From positions 1 through 37,627 of the forward strand of contig JABMOV010000078.1 of NCBI GenBank assembly GCA_013203145.1: 37,627 nt of DNA, written 5' to 3'. Every line of letters begins with the position of its first letter. Positions within the stretch are counted from its first letter, which is position 1. The notes beneath the pieces were generated by a model, which saw nothing but the letters and a program-made list of their open reading frames with translations, was not told the DNA's origin and made no database searches. Origin of the DNA: Fidelibacterota bacterium. Its GTDB lineage: Bacteria; Fidelibacterota; Marinisomatia; Marinisomatales; JABMOV01. Shown piece by piece: positions 1-9,208 of the stretch. The position numbers and the translations under genes are program-made.

Positions 1-15
1 ATATAAATCAGTTCG

Positions 16-801
16 TTGAAGAAAAAAATATTAATTACAGTTAAAACGTATCCTTCTATATCCACCAAATACAGTGAACTCGTTTGCACTGCAGGCATTG
101 CTGAAAATGGCGAATGGATTCGATTATATCCTCTTCCTTTTAGAAAACTTGATTATGATAGAAGATATGCAAAGTATCAATGGATTGAATTAGAAATAGA
201 GAAAAACACAAGTGATCCACGACCTGAAAGTTTTAGACCAGTCAATTATGATAATATTGTTTTAGGCGAAAAAATTGGTACTGAGAAAGGGACATGGGCA
301 CAAAGGAAAGAGATCGTTTTACAGAATATTTACACCAACATGTCTGATCTAATTGAAGATGCAAAAGATAAGAGCAAATGTGTATCTCTTGCTGTATTTA
401 AGCCTACAAGAATTAATAGCTTTACAATTAAAGAAACATCTCGTGAGTGGGATCCAAAAAAAATAGTACAATTTAATCAAACCAACATTTTTGAAGATGC
501 AGAAAATCCATTCAAGGTTGTAAGCAAACTTCCATATGAATTCCGGTATGAAATTGAAGACGACTCTGGTAAAATCAGCAAACTAATGATCGAAGATTGG
601 GAGATTGGTCAGTTATATTGGAATTGTTTGAGAAGACATAATGGCGATGAATCCCTGGCATGTGAAGATATTCGCAAAAAATATTGGGATGAATTTGTAT
701 TCAAGAAGGATTTGTTTCTTTTTCTGGGTACTACCCAAGTATACCATTTTGTTGGAAAAAACCCGTTTCTAATTATTGGAACATTTTATCCAATGAAATA
801 G
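16..801 (+). CDS. Probable dual-OB-domain (DuOB-like) protein
   Basis: A 261-residue soluble protein without signal peptide or membrane segments. The N-terminus (ILITVKTYPSIS, then GEWIRLYPLPFRKL and DPRPESFRP) resembles a family I know as dual-OB-containing proteins, often encoded beside DUF488 genes; their biochemical role is not established, though OB folds usually bind nucleic acid. The start is TTG: an in-frame TAA lies at 4-6 and no ATG occurs before about residue 109, while the TTG places the conserved ILITVKTYP segment at the usual N-terminal position. No ribosome binding site is visible, so coupling to an upstream gene outside the window is likely. Family assignment is from memory of the motif; function is unknown. 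Confidence 0.6.
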   Translation: MKKKILITVKTYPSISTKYSELVCTAGIAENGEWIRLYPLPFRKLDYDRRYAKYQWIELEIEKNTSDPRPESFRPVNYDNIVLGEKIGTEKGTWAQRKEIVLQNIYTNMSDLIEDAKDKSKCVSLAVFKPTRINSFTIKETSREWDPKKIVQFNQTNIFEDAENPFKVVSKLPYEFRYEIEDDSGKISKLMIEDWEIGQLYWNCLRRHNGDESLACEDIRKKYWDEFVFKKDLFLFLGTTQVYHFVGKNPFLIIGTFYPMK

Positions 802-1303
802 GCAAAATGATCCAGAACAATAATCAGAAAAATTTCCAGCTTTTCTTGTTATTACTGCGTACAGAAATAAAAACATGCCTTAAAATGAGTGGAAATAATA
901 CAATAGAAAAACCCGTATCCATAACAAATATGGATAGATACAGCCATTTACGGTTTCTCTAGATTGGCAAAAAAGAGGGTTTTTATTTTGGTAATCCTCA
1001 CACCACACGAATAGAAACCCTAGTTATCGACGAGAGATTTGGGGTTTTTGTTTATAATATGAAATTCTATTTTCTGTCAAATATTGACCAAATGTGGACA
1101 TAGAATTTTGTATAATTGATTTAGTGCGAATTTCTCAAAGCAAGGCGGACATTTACCTAACTTTTAAACCAGAGTTCTTGTTTTATTTTTTGGTATATAT
1201 AAAATATTTGATATAAGTAAGTTATATGTAAGGAAACTAATTCGTTAATTATGAATATATTGATTATTGAAAAAATACATAGTTTGATAGTTGGGAGAAT
1301 CAA
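802..1303. other. Non-coding gap with two terminator-like inverted repeats
   Basis: About 500 bases without a credible gene. It holds a small perfect hairpin (TATCCAT 916-922 with ATGGATA 930-936) nested inside a wider inverted repeat (AAAAACCC 907-914 with GGGTTTTT 977-984), then a second repeat of the same kind (AAACCC 1015-1020 with GGGTTT 1042-1047, followed by TTGTTT). These could terminate transcription from the upstream gene. The stretch from 1100 to 1290 is very AT-rich and probably holds the promoter of the next gene, but I cannot pick a specific site. Confidence 0.4.
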
Positions 1304-4135
1304 ATGTACAAAAAACCTTTAGCTTGTTTATTAATATTTACTTTTTTATTTATTCCATTGAAATCGGAAGAATCAAAATATTTTGATTCAATGGAAAATC
1401 GTGAAGCAGGGCCATGGGGATGGAATATTCATAATGGCAACAAAATCACAACTGAATTCTGGAATTTTGGCTCCATTTCAAGTCCTGGAAATCATATAAC
1501 GGATATTGTTTGGAACGGATTGGGCTATGGATACGAATTTGGTCTTCTCGTTACTGCTGAAGTAGAGGTTACCCCATATAGTCATCAGGATGCTTATGTA
1601 AAATTAGATGAAAATGGAAACCCTGTAATAGATACTGAAGGAGACACAGTTTGGGTTGCGTGTGTGATAAGCGAAGGTCTCATGTCATACCCTGAAGTAT
1701 CGCCGGACAATTCTGAAATTTGGGGATGGGAACCGGTTAATGGCTATATGCTAGAGAATCATATTGCCATGAGTGACCAGCCATATACTTGGCCCACAAA
1801 TTGGAACTCCTGGCCAGGGAGATTTGGCGACGGAATTATCCTTGCAGACCAAGAAAGTTATTTTGTAATTGAAGATAGTTACAACAAAGAATTTGAATTC
1901 TATCCTGTCGCTGATGATTCAACAATTCGCGGACTTGGGTTGACAATAGAATGCAGGTATTTTCAGTTTAGTGATCCGAATCTTGAAGATTGTTTATTTA
2001 TGGTATATGACATTACAAATATTGGAGATTATACACTTAATGATATTCAGATAGGGTTTTGGGGCGATCCACATATTGGTGGTCCAGCTAACTACGCAGA
2101 TGATTTATCCATGTATAATTTGGAATACAATCTTGCTTATGCTTGGGATGAAGATGGGAATAGTGATATTATAGGTGTTACTCCAGGTTACTTTGGACTT
2201 ACGTTGATAGAAACACCGGATAACGTCGGTATGCAAAGTTTTCATGCTCCTCCATTTTTTGCTCAAAATGCACCAAGGAATGATGATTATTTTTGGACAA
2301 ACTTTTTACAACCTGGTACTTATGATTCAACGAATAGTATCGTATCCGGAGATTTTGTTTTTGTAATGGGATCAGGAATGTTTTCCATTGGGAGTGGTGA
2401 AACTAAAACGGTTAGTGCAGCAATGATATTGGGATCTGACTATAATGACCTTATTCAAAATACACAAATAGCACAATTCAATTATCCAGGTCGTTTATCA
2501 TCCTATCCGTTGCAACAACATGATATAGATCTTATTTATCCTTCATACAATGATGTGATCTCTGGGTCAGTTTCCATCCAATGGAATTCAACAAGTTTTG
2601 ATGGGAATCCACTATTTGTTGATATTTATTATAATTCAAACAATGGTGGTAGTTGGGAATTAATTGCAGAAGGAATCTCAGATATTGGCACTTATTCATG
2701 GGATACAGAAACAGTTATAGATGGGTACAATTACCAACTCCTCATGTATGCCTATAATGATTCCACATCAGGAGTAATCATTTCGGAATATTTCATAATC
2801 AATAATCCAGCCAACGAAGTAGGAATCGAAGTATTGTTATTACAACCGAATTCTCATGTTAATAATCCTACATTATCTGGGAATATCACGTTTGGTTGGA
2901 GAGCCGGAGATGCCGATGGTGCACCAGTAACCATAAACATTACTCATAATGATGGCGAGGAATATTTTATACAAAATGAAGTTAATGACGGAATTTGTGT
3001 TTTTCAGTCAACAGACTTAGCAAACGGATGGTATTCATTTAGAATAGATGCTACTGATGGATACCACATTGGTGAATCAAATGTGACAGGATCAATTCTG
3101 ATTCACAATGAATTTGAATCAATTCCTTATAGTGCTATTGATCACTCCAATGGATATGCAACAGGTATTGTTTCAGTGAATATTATTAATTCATCTAACA
3201 TAACCGGGCATATATATGAAATTAGTATTGATGATAGCTCTGAGACTTCATTGACATACGACGTTTTAGATATGAATGCGGGTGAAGTTGTATTAGAGAA
3301 TGGTTACATCTATTCACCTGAATCTGATGGCCCGTTATTCGATGGTCTACGTCTCAATTTTGATAATCAGAATCTAAATATCAATTATGAATTGACAGGC
3401 TGGACAGAAAATAGCAATTGCAATCTTGTTACTAACATTAAGCCGTTCAACAATTTACTAAGCAGAAGATATCCGGCAGATTATGAGATCAGATTTTTTG
3501 ATGAATTGGTTGATAGTAGTAGTCAACCTGATCACGGATACATCAAAACGAATTTTGAGATCTGGGAGACTACAGATTCAAATAATATTGAAAAGAGACT
3601 GTTTATCGTTATTGAACTTTCACAAGATAGTTTATGGACTCCTGGAGAACGGGTTATCATATTACAAGATAGTATTTTTTCGGTAGGTGCACTTAGTTGG
3701 GAGATCATATTGAATTATCCCACTGATGGTGAAACCATCATGCCTATATTAGGAGATATATATCAGATTTTCACTTACAGACCATTTACTTCGCAGGATA
3801 CTTATCAAATAAATACTAGTGGTTTGACTATAAAGGGATCAGAATCCAATATTCCGAATCAATACAGTTTAAATCAAAACTACCCAAATCCGTTCAATCC
3901 AAATACTACCATAAATTTCACAATTCCTACTGAAAGCTATACTAGAATAGTTGTATATGATATTATGGGTCGGAAAGTAAAAGAGTTGATTAACTCGCGG
4001 TTAACAGCTGGTTCTCATAATATCCTTTGGAATGGGAAGAATAATTTTGGCATTGAATCCTCCACGGGGATATATTTTGCGAAAATGACAACTCCAGAAT
4101 ATTCAAAAACAATAAAAATGGTTTTAATGAAATAG
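1304..4135 (+). CDS. Secreted protein with type IX-like C-terminal sorting domain
   Basis: A 943-residue exported protein. It begins with a signal peptide (MYKKPLACLLIFTFLFIPLKS). The first ~400 residues are acidic and Trp/Tyr-rich without a recognised catalytic motif. Two Ig-like/FN3-like beta segments follow around residues 410-500 and 505-600 (WNSTSFDGNPLFVDIYY; GWRAGDADGAPVTINI). The C-terminal ~85 residues form the FCB sorting domain: YSLNQNYPNPFNPNTTINF, then VYDIMGRKVKEL, a WNGKN segment and STGIYFAKM. In Bacteroidota such a tail directs secretion by the type IX system and is cleaved. GGGAG eight bases before the ATG supports the start. The next gene follows 22 bases on and probably shares the transcript. 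Substrate or partner unknown. Confidence 0.85.
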   Translation: MYKKPLACLLIFTFLFIPLKSEESKYFDSMENREAGPWGWNIHNGNKITTEFWNFGSISSPGNHITDIVWNGLGYGYEFGLLVTAEVEVTPYSHQDAYVKLDENGNPVIDTEGDTVWVACVISEGLMSYPEVSPDNSEIWGWEPVNGYMLENHIAMSDQPYTWPTNWNSWPGRFGDGIILADQESYFVIEDSYNKEFEFYPVADDSTIRGLGLTIECRYFQFSDPNLEDCLFMVYDITNIGDYTLNDIQIGFWGDPHIGGPANYADDLSMYNLEYNLAYAWDEDGNSDIIGVTPGYFGLTLIETPDNVGMQSFHAPPFFAQNAPRNDDYFWTNFLQPGTYDSTNSIVSGDFVFVMGSGMFSIGSGETKTVSAAMILGSDYNDLIQNTQIAQFNYPGRLSSYPLQQHDIDLIYPSYNDVISGSVSIQWNSTSFDGNPLFVDIYYNSNNGGSWELIAEGISDIGTYSWDTETVIDGYNYQLLMYAYNDSTSGVIISEYFIINNPANEVGIEVLLLQPNSHVNNPTLSGNITFGWRAGDADGAPVTINITHNDGEEYFIQNEVNDGICVFQSTDLANGWYSFRIDATDGYHIGESNVTGSILIHNEFESIPYSAIDHSNGYATGIVSVNIINSSNITGHIYEISIDDSSETSLTYDVLDMNAGEVVLENGYIYSPESDGPLFDGLRLNFDNQNLNINYELTGWTENSNCNLVTNIKPFNNLLSRRYPADYEIRFFDELVDSSSQPDHGYIKTNFEIWETTDSNNIEKRLFIVIELSQDSLWTPGERVIILQDSIFSVGALSWEIILNYPTDGETIMPILGDIYQIFTYRPFTSQDTYQINTSGLTIKGSESNIPNQYSLNQNYPNPFNPNTTINFTIPTESYTRIVVYDIMGRKVKELINSRLTAGSHNILWNGKNNFGIESSTGIYFAKMTTPEYSKTIKMVLMK

Positions 4136-4157
4136 AAATTGATTCAAGGAGATTAAT

Positions 4158-4742
4158 ATGAAACGAATAATTTTTACAATAATTGGATTATTTTTAATTG
4201 GTTTACCCGAAACCAGTCAGGGACAAACACCGACACAACAGGTTGGCGTTTATCTTAATGAAACAATGATAAATAATTTTTTTGAAGCTGTTGGACCTGT
4301 CTCAGGTACAGGGAAGAAAAAGAAGACGAAGTACAAATGGACAATTGTTAAACCCAAAATTGATATTGAGCCTGGCACTGCTACGTTTAAGGCACGCGTC
4401 AAAGTAAAAGCCGGTGTATTTAAAACTGAAGAAAAAACAAAAGGCGTTGTCGATATTAATTATAATCCTGAAAAGAATATTATAAGTATCACAATTCAAG
4501 AAGCTAAGGTCAAATTGTATTTCAAACTATTGGGACAAAAGATCCCAATTGGTAGTATTGATGTAGCAAAGTATTATAAACCATCATTTGAATTCGCAGG
4601 TCCTAAACCAATTCAAAATGTGGTAGAGATGGAAATGCCAGATGGAAGCATCCGAAAAATAAATATTGCAACAGTAAATCAGAATCTGGTTCTAGAAAAA
4701 GATCGTGTGGCGGTTTATTCTGATCTCACTTTTACACAATAG
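4158..4742 (+). CDS. Small exported protein of unknown function
   Basis: A 194-residue protein with a clear signal peptide (MKRIIFTIIGLFLIGLPETSQG, then QTPTQQ). The mature part is beta-rich and basic, with a KKKKTKYKW patch near residue 55. It has no cysteine pair, catalytic motif or sorting domain that I recognise. AAGGAG about eight bases before the ATG supports the start. It follows the sorting-domain protein by 22 bases and ends at a strong terminator, so the two probably form a transcription unit. A periplasmic or outer-membrane-associated role is inferred from the signal peptide only. Confidence 0.75.
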   Translation: MKRIIFTIIGLFLIGLPETSQGQTPTQQVGVYLNETMINNFFEAVGPVSGTGKKKKTKYKWTIVKPKIDIEPGTATFKARVKVKAGVFKTEEKTKGVVDINYNPEKNIISITIQEAKVKLYFKLLGQKIPIGSIDVAKYYKPSFEFAGPKPIQNVVEMEMPDGSIRKINIATVNQNLVLEKDRVAVYSDLTFTQ

Positions 4743-4791
4743 AGGAAATGAGTTTTACAAACAGATTACTAAAACAAGTAACATTAATAAT

Positions 4792-4821
4792 AGCCCTCAG
4801 TTAAAACGAGGGCTTTTGTTT
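4792..4821 (+). terminator. Rho-independent terminator
   Basis: GCCCTC (4793-4798) pairs perfectly with GAGGGC (4808-4813) and is followed by TTTTGTTT. It sits 50 bases after the stop of the small exported protein and would end that transcript. Confidence 0.85.
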
Positions 4822-4888
4822 ATTATCTTCTTGAAAAAGATGATCGCTACACCTAATCTAATAACGATCATTTCATGTTGCAGAACCC

Positions 4889-5317
4889 ATGTTAATCATA
4901 TCAGATAAAATATCAATCCCAATTGATGAAATTGAATTTCATGCAATTCGATCCCAGGGATCAGGTGGACAACATGTGAATAAAGTGTCCACAGCGATCC
5001 AACTCCGATTTGACATAAACGCATCATCTCTTCCGGTTTATATTAAAAATCGTTTACTGAAGCTGAATGATAGTAGAATTACAATTGATGGTGTGATAGT
5101 CATCAAATCTCAGGAATCTCGGAGTCAAAAGAAAAACAAGGATGTGGCTCTGTATCGTCTAAGCAAAATTATTACAAACGTATTGGTTACTCCCAAGAAA
5201 CGCATTCCTACAAAACCCACAAAAAGTTCAAAAGTGAAACGATTGGATAGCAAAACAAAGCATAGCCGAAAGAAGGCAATTCGCAAAAAGATTGATATCA
5301 AGAAAATTGATCAATAA
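4889..5317 (+). CDS. arfB: Alternative ribosome-rescue factor ArfB (YaeJ-type peptidyl-tRNA hydrolase)
   Basis: A 142-residue release-factor-like protein that hydrolyses peptidyl-tRNA on ribosomes stalled without a stop codon. The catalytic GGQ lies at residues 26-28 in RSQGSGGQHVNKVSTA, the signature of the RF-1 domain-3 family. The codon-recognition domains of true release factors are absent. The C-terminal tail (about residues 100-140) is Lys/Arg-rich, as needed in ArfB to enter the empty mRNA channel. Length matches ArfB (about 140 residues). The ATG is followed directly by the conserved IPIDEIEFHAIRSQG segment. It lies after a terminator, so it has its own promoter, and no obvious partner gene is adjacent. 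Confidence 0.93.
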   Translation: MLIISDKISIPIDEIEFHAIRSQGSGGQHVNKVSTAIQLRFDINASSLPVYIKNRLLKLNDSRITIDGVIVIKSQESRSQKKNKDVALYRLSKIITNVLVTPKKRIPTKPTKSSKVKRLDSKTKHSRKKAIRKKIDIKKIDQ

Positions 5318-5400
5318 TGCTAAACTACTATCTTGTCTAAAACGGATAGTTCCTCGAACTTTTACGCAAGTATATTGAGATTATATCCACAAATTAATTC

Positions 5401-5703
5401 ATGGCAATCGAATACAATACCTATCTTTGGCAGGAAGTAAAAGGAGAGCATGTCTATCGCGTGCAATCTGATGACCCCGTTATTGTTAAAAAACTAAAAA
5501 AAACGAAAAATGCGCGAATAATTGGACAAGGGATTAATCAGTATCAATTAACTTTTGTTTTAGATTTTGATTCACCGAAAGAAGCCCGAAAAACAATTTA
5601 CGGGATGGCAGGGAAAACAGTAGTTGTTGATGATAAATCCGGTGAAACCCATATTGTTACCTATAAACATCATAGCCGTAATGAACAATTAAACATATTA
5701 TGA
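5401..5703 (+). CDS. Small hypothetical protein
   Basis: A 100-residue soluble protein beginning MAIEYNTYLWQEVKGEHVYRV. It is basic in the middle (VKKLKKTKNAR) and predicted mixed alpha/beta. There is no signal peptide, metal-binding motif or recognised domain. No good ribosome binding site is seen before the ATG, although reading is open and composition matches the neighbouring genes. A weak inverted repeat (ACTATC 5327-5332 with GATAGT 5345-5350) lies between arfB and this gene. Function not recognised. Confidence 0.55.
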   Translation: MAIEYNTYLWQEVKGEHVYRVQSDDPVIVKKLKKTKNARIIGQGINQYQLTFVLDFDSPKEARKTIYGMAGKTVVVDDKSGETHIVTYKHHSRNEQLNIL

Positions 5704-5849
5704 CATTTTATTCAGGCTGAAACCCATCGAAACCGATTCTCAAATCGCATCTTCATTAAAAATATTTTAACTAAATCCATTTTCTACCGTCTAAGTAATA
5801 TTGAGCCCGACTTATTAAAAGAATATACGATTTTGCTTAAGGAAATTAG

Positions 5850-8321
5850 ATGAACACAAGACGACTATTATTTAACCTTTTTGGGCTGATAATACTCACC
5901 ACAATAGTATTTGGGCAACGTACTGAAGGAATGCGTCAAATGCCAAGTATAGGTGTATTACAGGGCACGGTTTTGGATTCTTCCAATAAGCGCCCTATCG
6001 AATATGCATCCGTGTCTTTGATTCATCAACGGACAGAAGAAATAACCACGGGTGGATTAACTGGAAAAAAGGGTGACTTTTATATCAAGGAAATTCCACT
6101 CGGTCGATATAATGTTGTTATTGAGTTTATCGGATATAAACCATCAAAAATAATACCAATAGCATTGTCTCCAAGGGGTGAAGGAATAGAGCAAAATCTG
6201 GGTAATATCTATTTGGTCGCTACATCCCTGGAAATGGATCAAGTTGATGTGGAAGGTGAACGCCCAATGTTTACTCAAACAGTTGAAAAAAAGATTTTCA
6301 ACGTGGAGCAGAATACGTTATCAACAGGTGGATCTGCGTTGGACGTTCTGCGTCAGATACCAGGCGTCGATGTGGATATTGACGGGAATATTTCTGTGCG
6401 GGGGAATTCTAACGTGAATATTCTTTTAGATGGAAAACCCTCAAGTATGACATCCGGGGATAGCGAAATGCTATTGGAAAATATTCCCGCGGATAATATT
6501 CAGGACATTGAGGTTTTGACAAATCCATCTGCCAAATACGATCCGGATGGCATGGCTGGCATCATCAATATTGTATTAAAAGAAAATAAGTTCGCAGGAC
6601 TAAACGGCAATATAAATGCAGGCATTTCTTCGAATAGTTCAACCAATGGATCAGGGCAGATCAACTTCAGAAATGAAAAAGTAAATATTTTTGTGAATTC
6701 CGGGTTTCGCAAGAATATCCGTGGTGCTTCAGGTGAAACCCACAAAGAGATATTTTCACCGGACACTGTTATACTGGATCAATCTGTGAGCGGGGATCGT
6801 GGAGGGGAATCACTGCTACTGAAATCTGGAATAGAATATTATATCGACAGAAAAAGCAGTATTGGATTTACAGCTTCAATGAATAAACGTATTCATGATC
6901 ATAATCGTAGAGTGGATACTATTGAGCAGGATTCCGTTATAACGGAGTATTATCGACTTTCGGATCATTCCAATGATAGAGCTGCCCTTGATTATACTCT
7001 CACCTATGATAGAAAATTCTCCAATCCCAAGCAGACATTATCTGTCGTTACAAACTTTTCCAATGGTTCAAGTACATCCAATGATAATCAACTCTCTTAT
7101 CCCATTATTGAGTATGATTCATTTGATCCAATACCGGAAAAGTCGAGTCAAAAACGAAAAGATACAGATCTGAATATTCAAGCTGATTATGTCCACCCTT
7201 TTGGAGAAAAAGGAAAAATTGAGGCGGGATATAAGGGGATCATAGATGAGATGGATACCGATTACAAAACCTATGGTTATGATGAAACCACTGAGAGTTT
7301 TATTTTAGATACAGCTCGTAGCAACCATTTTATTTTTGAAGAAAATATTCAGAGTGGTTATTTACAAATGAATAATCAGTCTGGCAATATTGGATATCAA
7401 TTAGGGATACGAGCAGAAACTGCAACTAATTTATCCCAACTTCTGGATACTGATCAAAATTTTGAAAATCCGTACACTAGTTATTTCCCAAGTGCTTCGT
7501 TGTCTTTTGGTCCTCCAAAACTCTTCCAGATACAAGCCAGTTATTCAAGACGAATTCGTCGACCTTCTTCACGACATTTGAATCCAAGCATCCAACAGTT
7601 TGATCAGACCAGCATGCGAACTGGAAATCCATTTTTGAAACCTGAATATATTGATGTTAGCGAGTTGAATTTTTCCTGGTATAAGAATGGATTATCGTTA
7701 TCTCTGGGAGCGTATTACAGGAATGTTACAGATAAAATTAGCCGTCATAAGTATTCAACTGAAGAAGGGATGACAATTGTAACCTACGAGAATTATGACA
7801 ATAAGCAATCCTATGGGACAGAATTTATTCTGTCGGGATCACTGGGTAAAAAACTTCGTCTTATGGCAAGTGGGAATGTATACACCGATGAGACAAAAGC
7901 TTCAGGACTCACTGATAATGATATAGTTCACACATCCACTGGATTTAATAGCAGAATAACGACAACATGGATGATATCACCAGCGACGGAAATGATGTTT
8001 ATGGGATTTTATCGATCACCACGCGACCTTCCTTATGGTGAAATGAAATCAATGTCATTTTCCAGTATATCGTTTAAACAAAAATTTGCCAAAGATCGTT
8101 TTTCTGTATCATTGCGATTGAATGACATTTTTAACACAATGGGATTTGGTTATAAAACCTTTGACGAATTTTATTTTCAAGAAAGTGAACGAAAGTTTGA
8201 TAGCCAGATTGCTTCACTTACTTTAGAATACCATTTTGGTAGTATGGAAGATAAAAGTCGTGGTAATAAACGTAAAACGGATAGTAACGGTAATGGCGGG
8301 GATGATTATGATATCGAGTAA
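5850..8321 (+). CDS. TonB-dependent receptor-like outer-membrane beta-barrel protein
   Basis: An 823-residue outer-membrane protein. Order of parts: signal peptide (LLFNLFGLIILTTIVFGQ), a carboxypeptidase-regulatory-like domain at about residues 35-125 (GVLQGTVLDSSNKRPIEYASV ... VVIEFIGYKPSK), a plug domain at about 140-240 (LDVLRQIPGVDVDIDGNISVRG, then NVNILLDGKPSS and IEVLTNPSAKYDPDGMAGIINI), and a large beta-barrel to the C-terminus ending YHFGS plus a charged tail. This matches the outer-membrane beta-barrel/TonB receptor family common in FCB bacteria. Ligand unknown. AAGGAAATTAG before the ATG supports the start. The CBM9-like gene follows 21 bases later, suggesting a joint function. Confidence 0.9.
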   Translation: MNTRRLLFNLFGLIILTTIVFGQRTEGMRQMPSIGVLQGTVLDSSNKRPIEYASVSLIHQRTEEITTGGLTGKKGDFYIKEIPLGRYNVVIEFIGYKPSKIIPIALSPRGEGIEQNLGNIYLVATSLEMDQVDVEGERPMFTQTVEKKIFNVEQNTLSTGGSALDVLRQIPGVDVDIDGNISVRGNSNVNILLDGKPSSMTSGDSEMLLENIPADNIQDIEVLTNPSAKYDPDGMAGIINIVLKENKFAGLNGNINAGISSNSSTNGSGQINFRNEKVNIFVNSGFRKNIRGASGETHKEIFSPDTVILDQSVSGDRGGESLLLKSGIEYYIDRKSSIGFTASMNKRIHDHNRRVDTIEQDSVITEYYRLSDHSNDRAALDYTLTYDRKFSNPKQTLSVVTNFSNGSSTSNDNQLSYPIIEYDSFDPIPEKSSQKRKDTDLNIQADYVHPFGEKGKIEAGYKGIIDEMDTDYKTYGYDETTESFILDTARSNHFIFEENIQSGYLQMNNQSGNIGYQLGIRAETATNLSQLLDTDQNFENPYTSYFPSASLSFGPPKLFQIQASYSRRIRRPSSRHLNPSIQQFDQTSMRTGNPFLKPEYIDVSELNFSWYKNGLSLSLGAYYRNVTDKISRHKYSTEEGMTIVTYENYDNKQSYGTEFILSGSLGKKLRLMASGNVYTDETKASGLTDNDIVHTSTGFNSRITTTWMISPATEMMFMGFYRSPRDLPYGEMKSMSFSSISFKQKFAKDRFSVSLRLNDIFNTMGFGYKTFDEFYFQESERKFDSQIASLTLEYHFGSMEDKSRGNKRKTDSNGNGGDDYDIE

Positions 8322-8342
8322 CCTAGATTCAAGGAGTAACCA

Positions 8343-9143
8343 TTGAAAAAACGAATTATTATTGGAATAGCAATTGCTGCATATTCCATTGGATGTAGTC
8401 AGGCACAATTCCACAAGAGTCATCCATCAAGTGCTCTAATTGATGGTAATCTCACTGAATGGGCAGATCAATTAGTTGTTCCCGATGGATCAAAAATTGC
8501 CGTAGGCATCAAACATGATGATAAGAATATCTACGTCGCCCTTGGATTAATTGAACGCATGACAGTAATGCAAGCGGTTACCAGAGGATTTATTATCTGG
8601 TTTGATCCCACCGGGAAAAAGAAACGGGAGGTAGGTATTCATTATCCATTACAGGATAAAAACCGCCCTCCAATGGGGATGGAAATGGGGCAAGCTCAAA
8701 TGAATCCTGAAGAGATGGAATATATATTACAGACACAATTAGAAAATCAGTATTTTTTCGAATATCTAGAAGATGAAGGCAAATCAATACAACAAATTGG
8801 TTTGGAGAATGATCTGGGAATTAAAATAAAAGCCCAATATAAGTTTGGGGAATTTTCATACGAACTACAAATTCCATATGCAATAGTTGGAGAAAATATT
8901 GATGCAAATACTAATATTTCTATTGGAATTACTACACCAGAAATGAGTCGAGAGGATATGGGTATGCAGAATCGCCCAGAAGATGGTGGCATGGGAGGGC
9001 AAAGACCTTCTGGTGGAGGGTCGCGTGGCGGCGGTATGGGTCGCGGTGGTGGTGGAAAAGGTGGCCCTGGAGGTGGGCGTTCCGGAATGCAACGTTCTGA
9101 GCCTTTAGATCTTTGGCTTAATGTTGGTTTTGACAATAAATAA
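8343..9143 (+). CDS. Exported CBM9-like domain protein with Met- and Gly-rich segments
   Basis: A 266-residue exported protein starting at TTG, chosen because AAGGAG stands just upstream and the signal sequence (KKRIIIGIAIAAYSIGCSQAQ) begins there. The GCSQ might be a lipoprotein site but is a poor lipobox. Residues ~30-205 look like the CBM9/DOMON-type sugar-binding fold (ALIDGNLTEWADQ ... IYVALGLIERM ... FIIWFDPTGKKKREVGIHYPL ... FSYELQIPYAIVG). A Met-rich stretch (PPMGMEMGQAQMNPEEME) interrupts it near residue 110, and residues ~210-250 are almost wholly Gly, Arg and Met. It lies 21 bases after the receptor gene, so it is probably its periplasmic or surface partner. Ligand unknown. Confidence 0.75.
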   Translation: MKKRIIIGIAIAAYSIGCSQAQFHKSHPSSALIDGNLTEWADQLVVPDGSKIAVGIKHDDKNIYVALGLIERMTVMQAVTRGFIIWFDPTGKKKREVGIHYPLQDKNRPPMGMEMGQAQMNPEEMEYILQTQLENQYFFEYLEDEGKSIQQIGLENDLGIKIKAQYKFGEFSYELQIPYAIVGENIDANTNISIGITTPEMSREDMGMQNRPEDGGMGGQRPSGGGSRGGGMGRGGGGKGGPGGGRSGMQRSEPLDLWLNVGFDNK

Positions 9144-9208
9144 CAGACTATTACTACTATTTCAGTATTTTTGCTCCCTATTTCATAGGTAATAATGAAA
9201 CATAATCC

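Noticed and set aside
8747..9136. Open frame of 129 codons on the minus strand rich in Pro
   Set aside because: It is the reverse reading of the Gly-rich codons of the CBM9-like gene.
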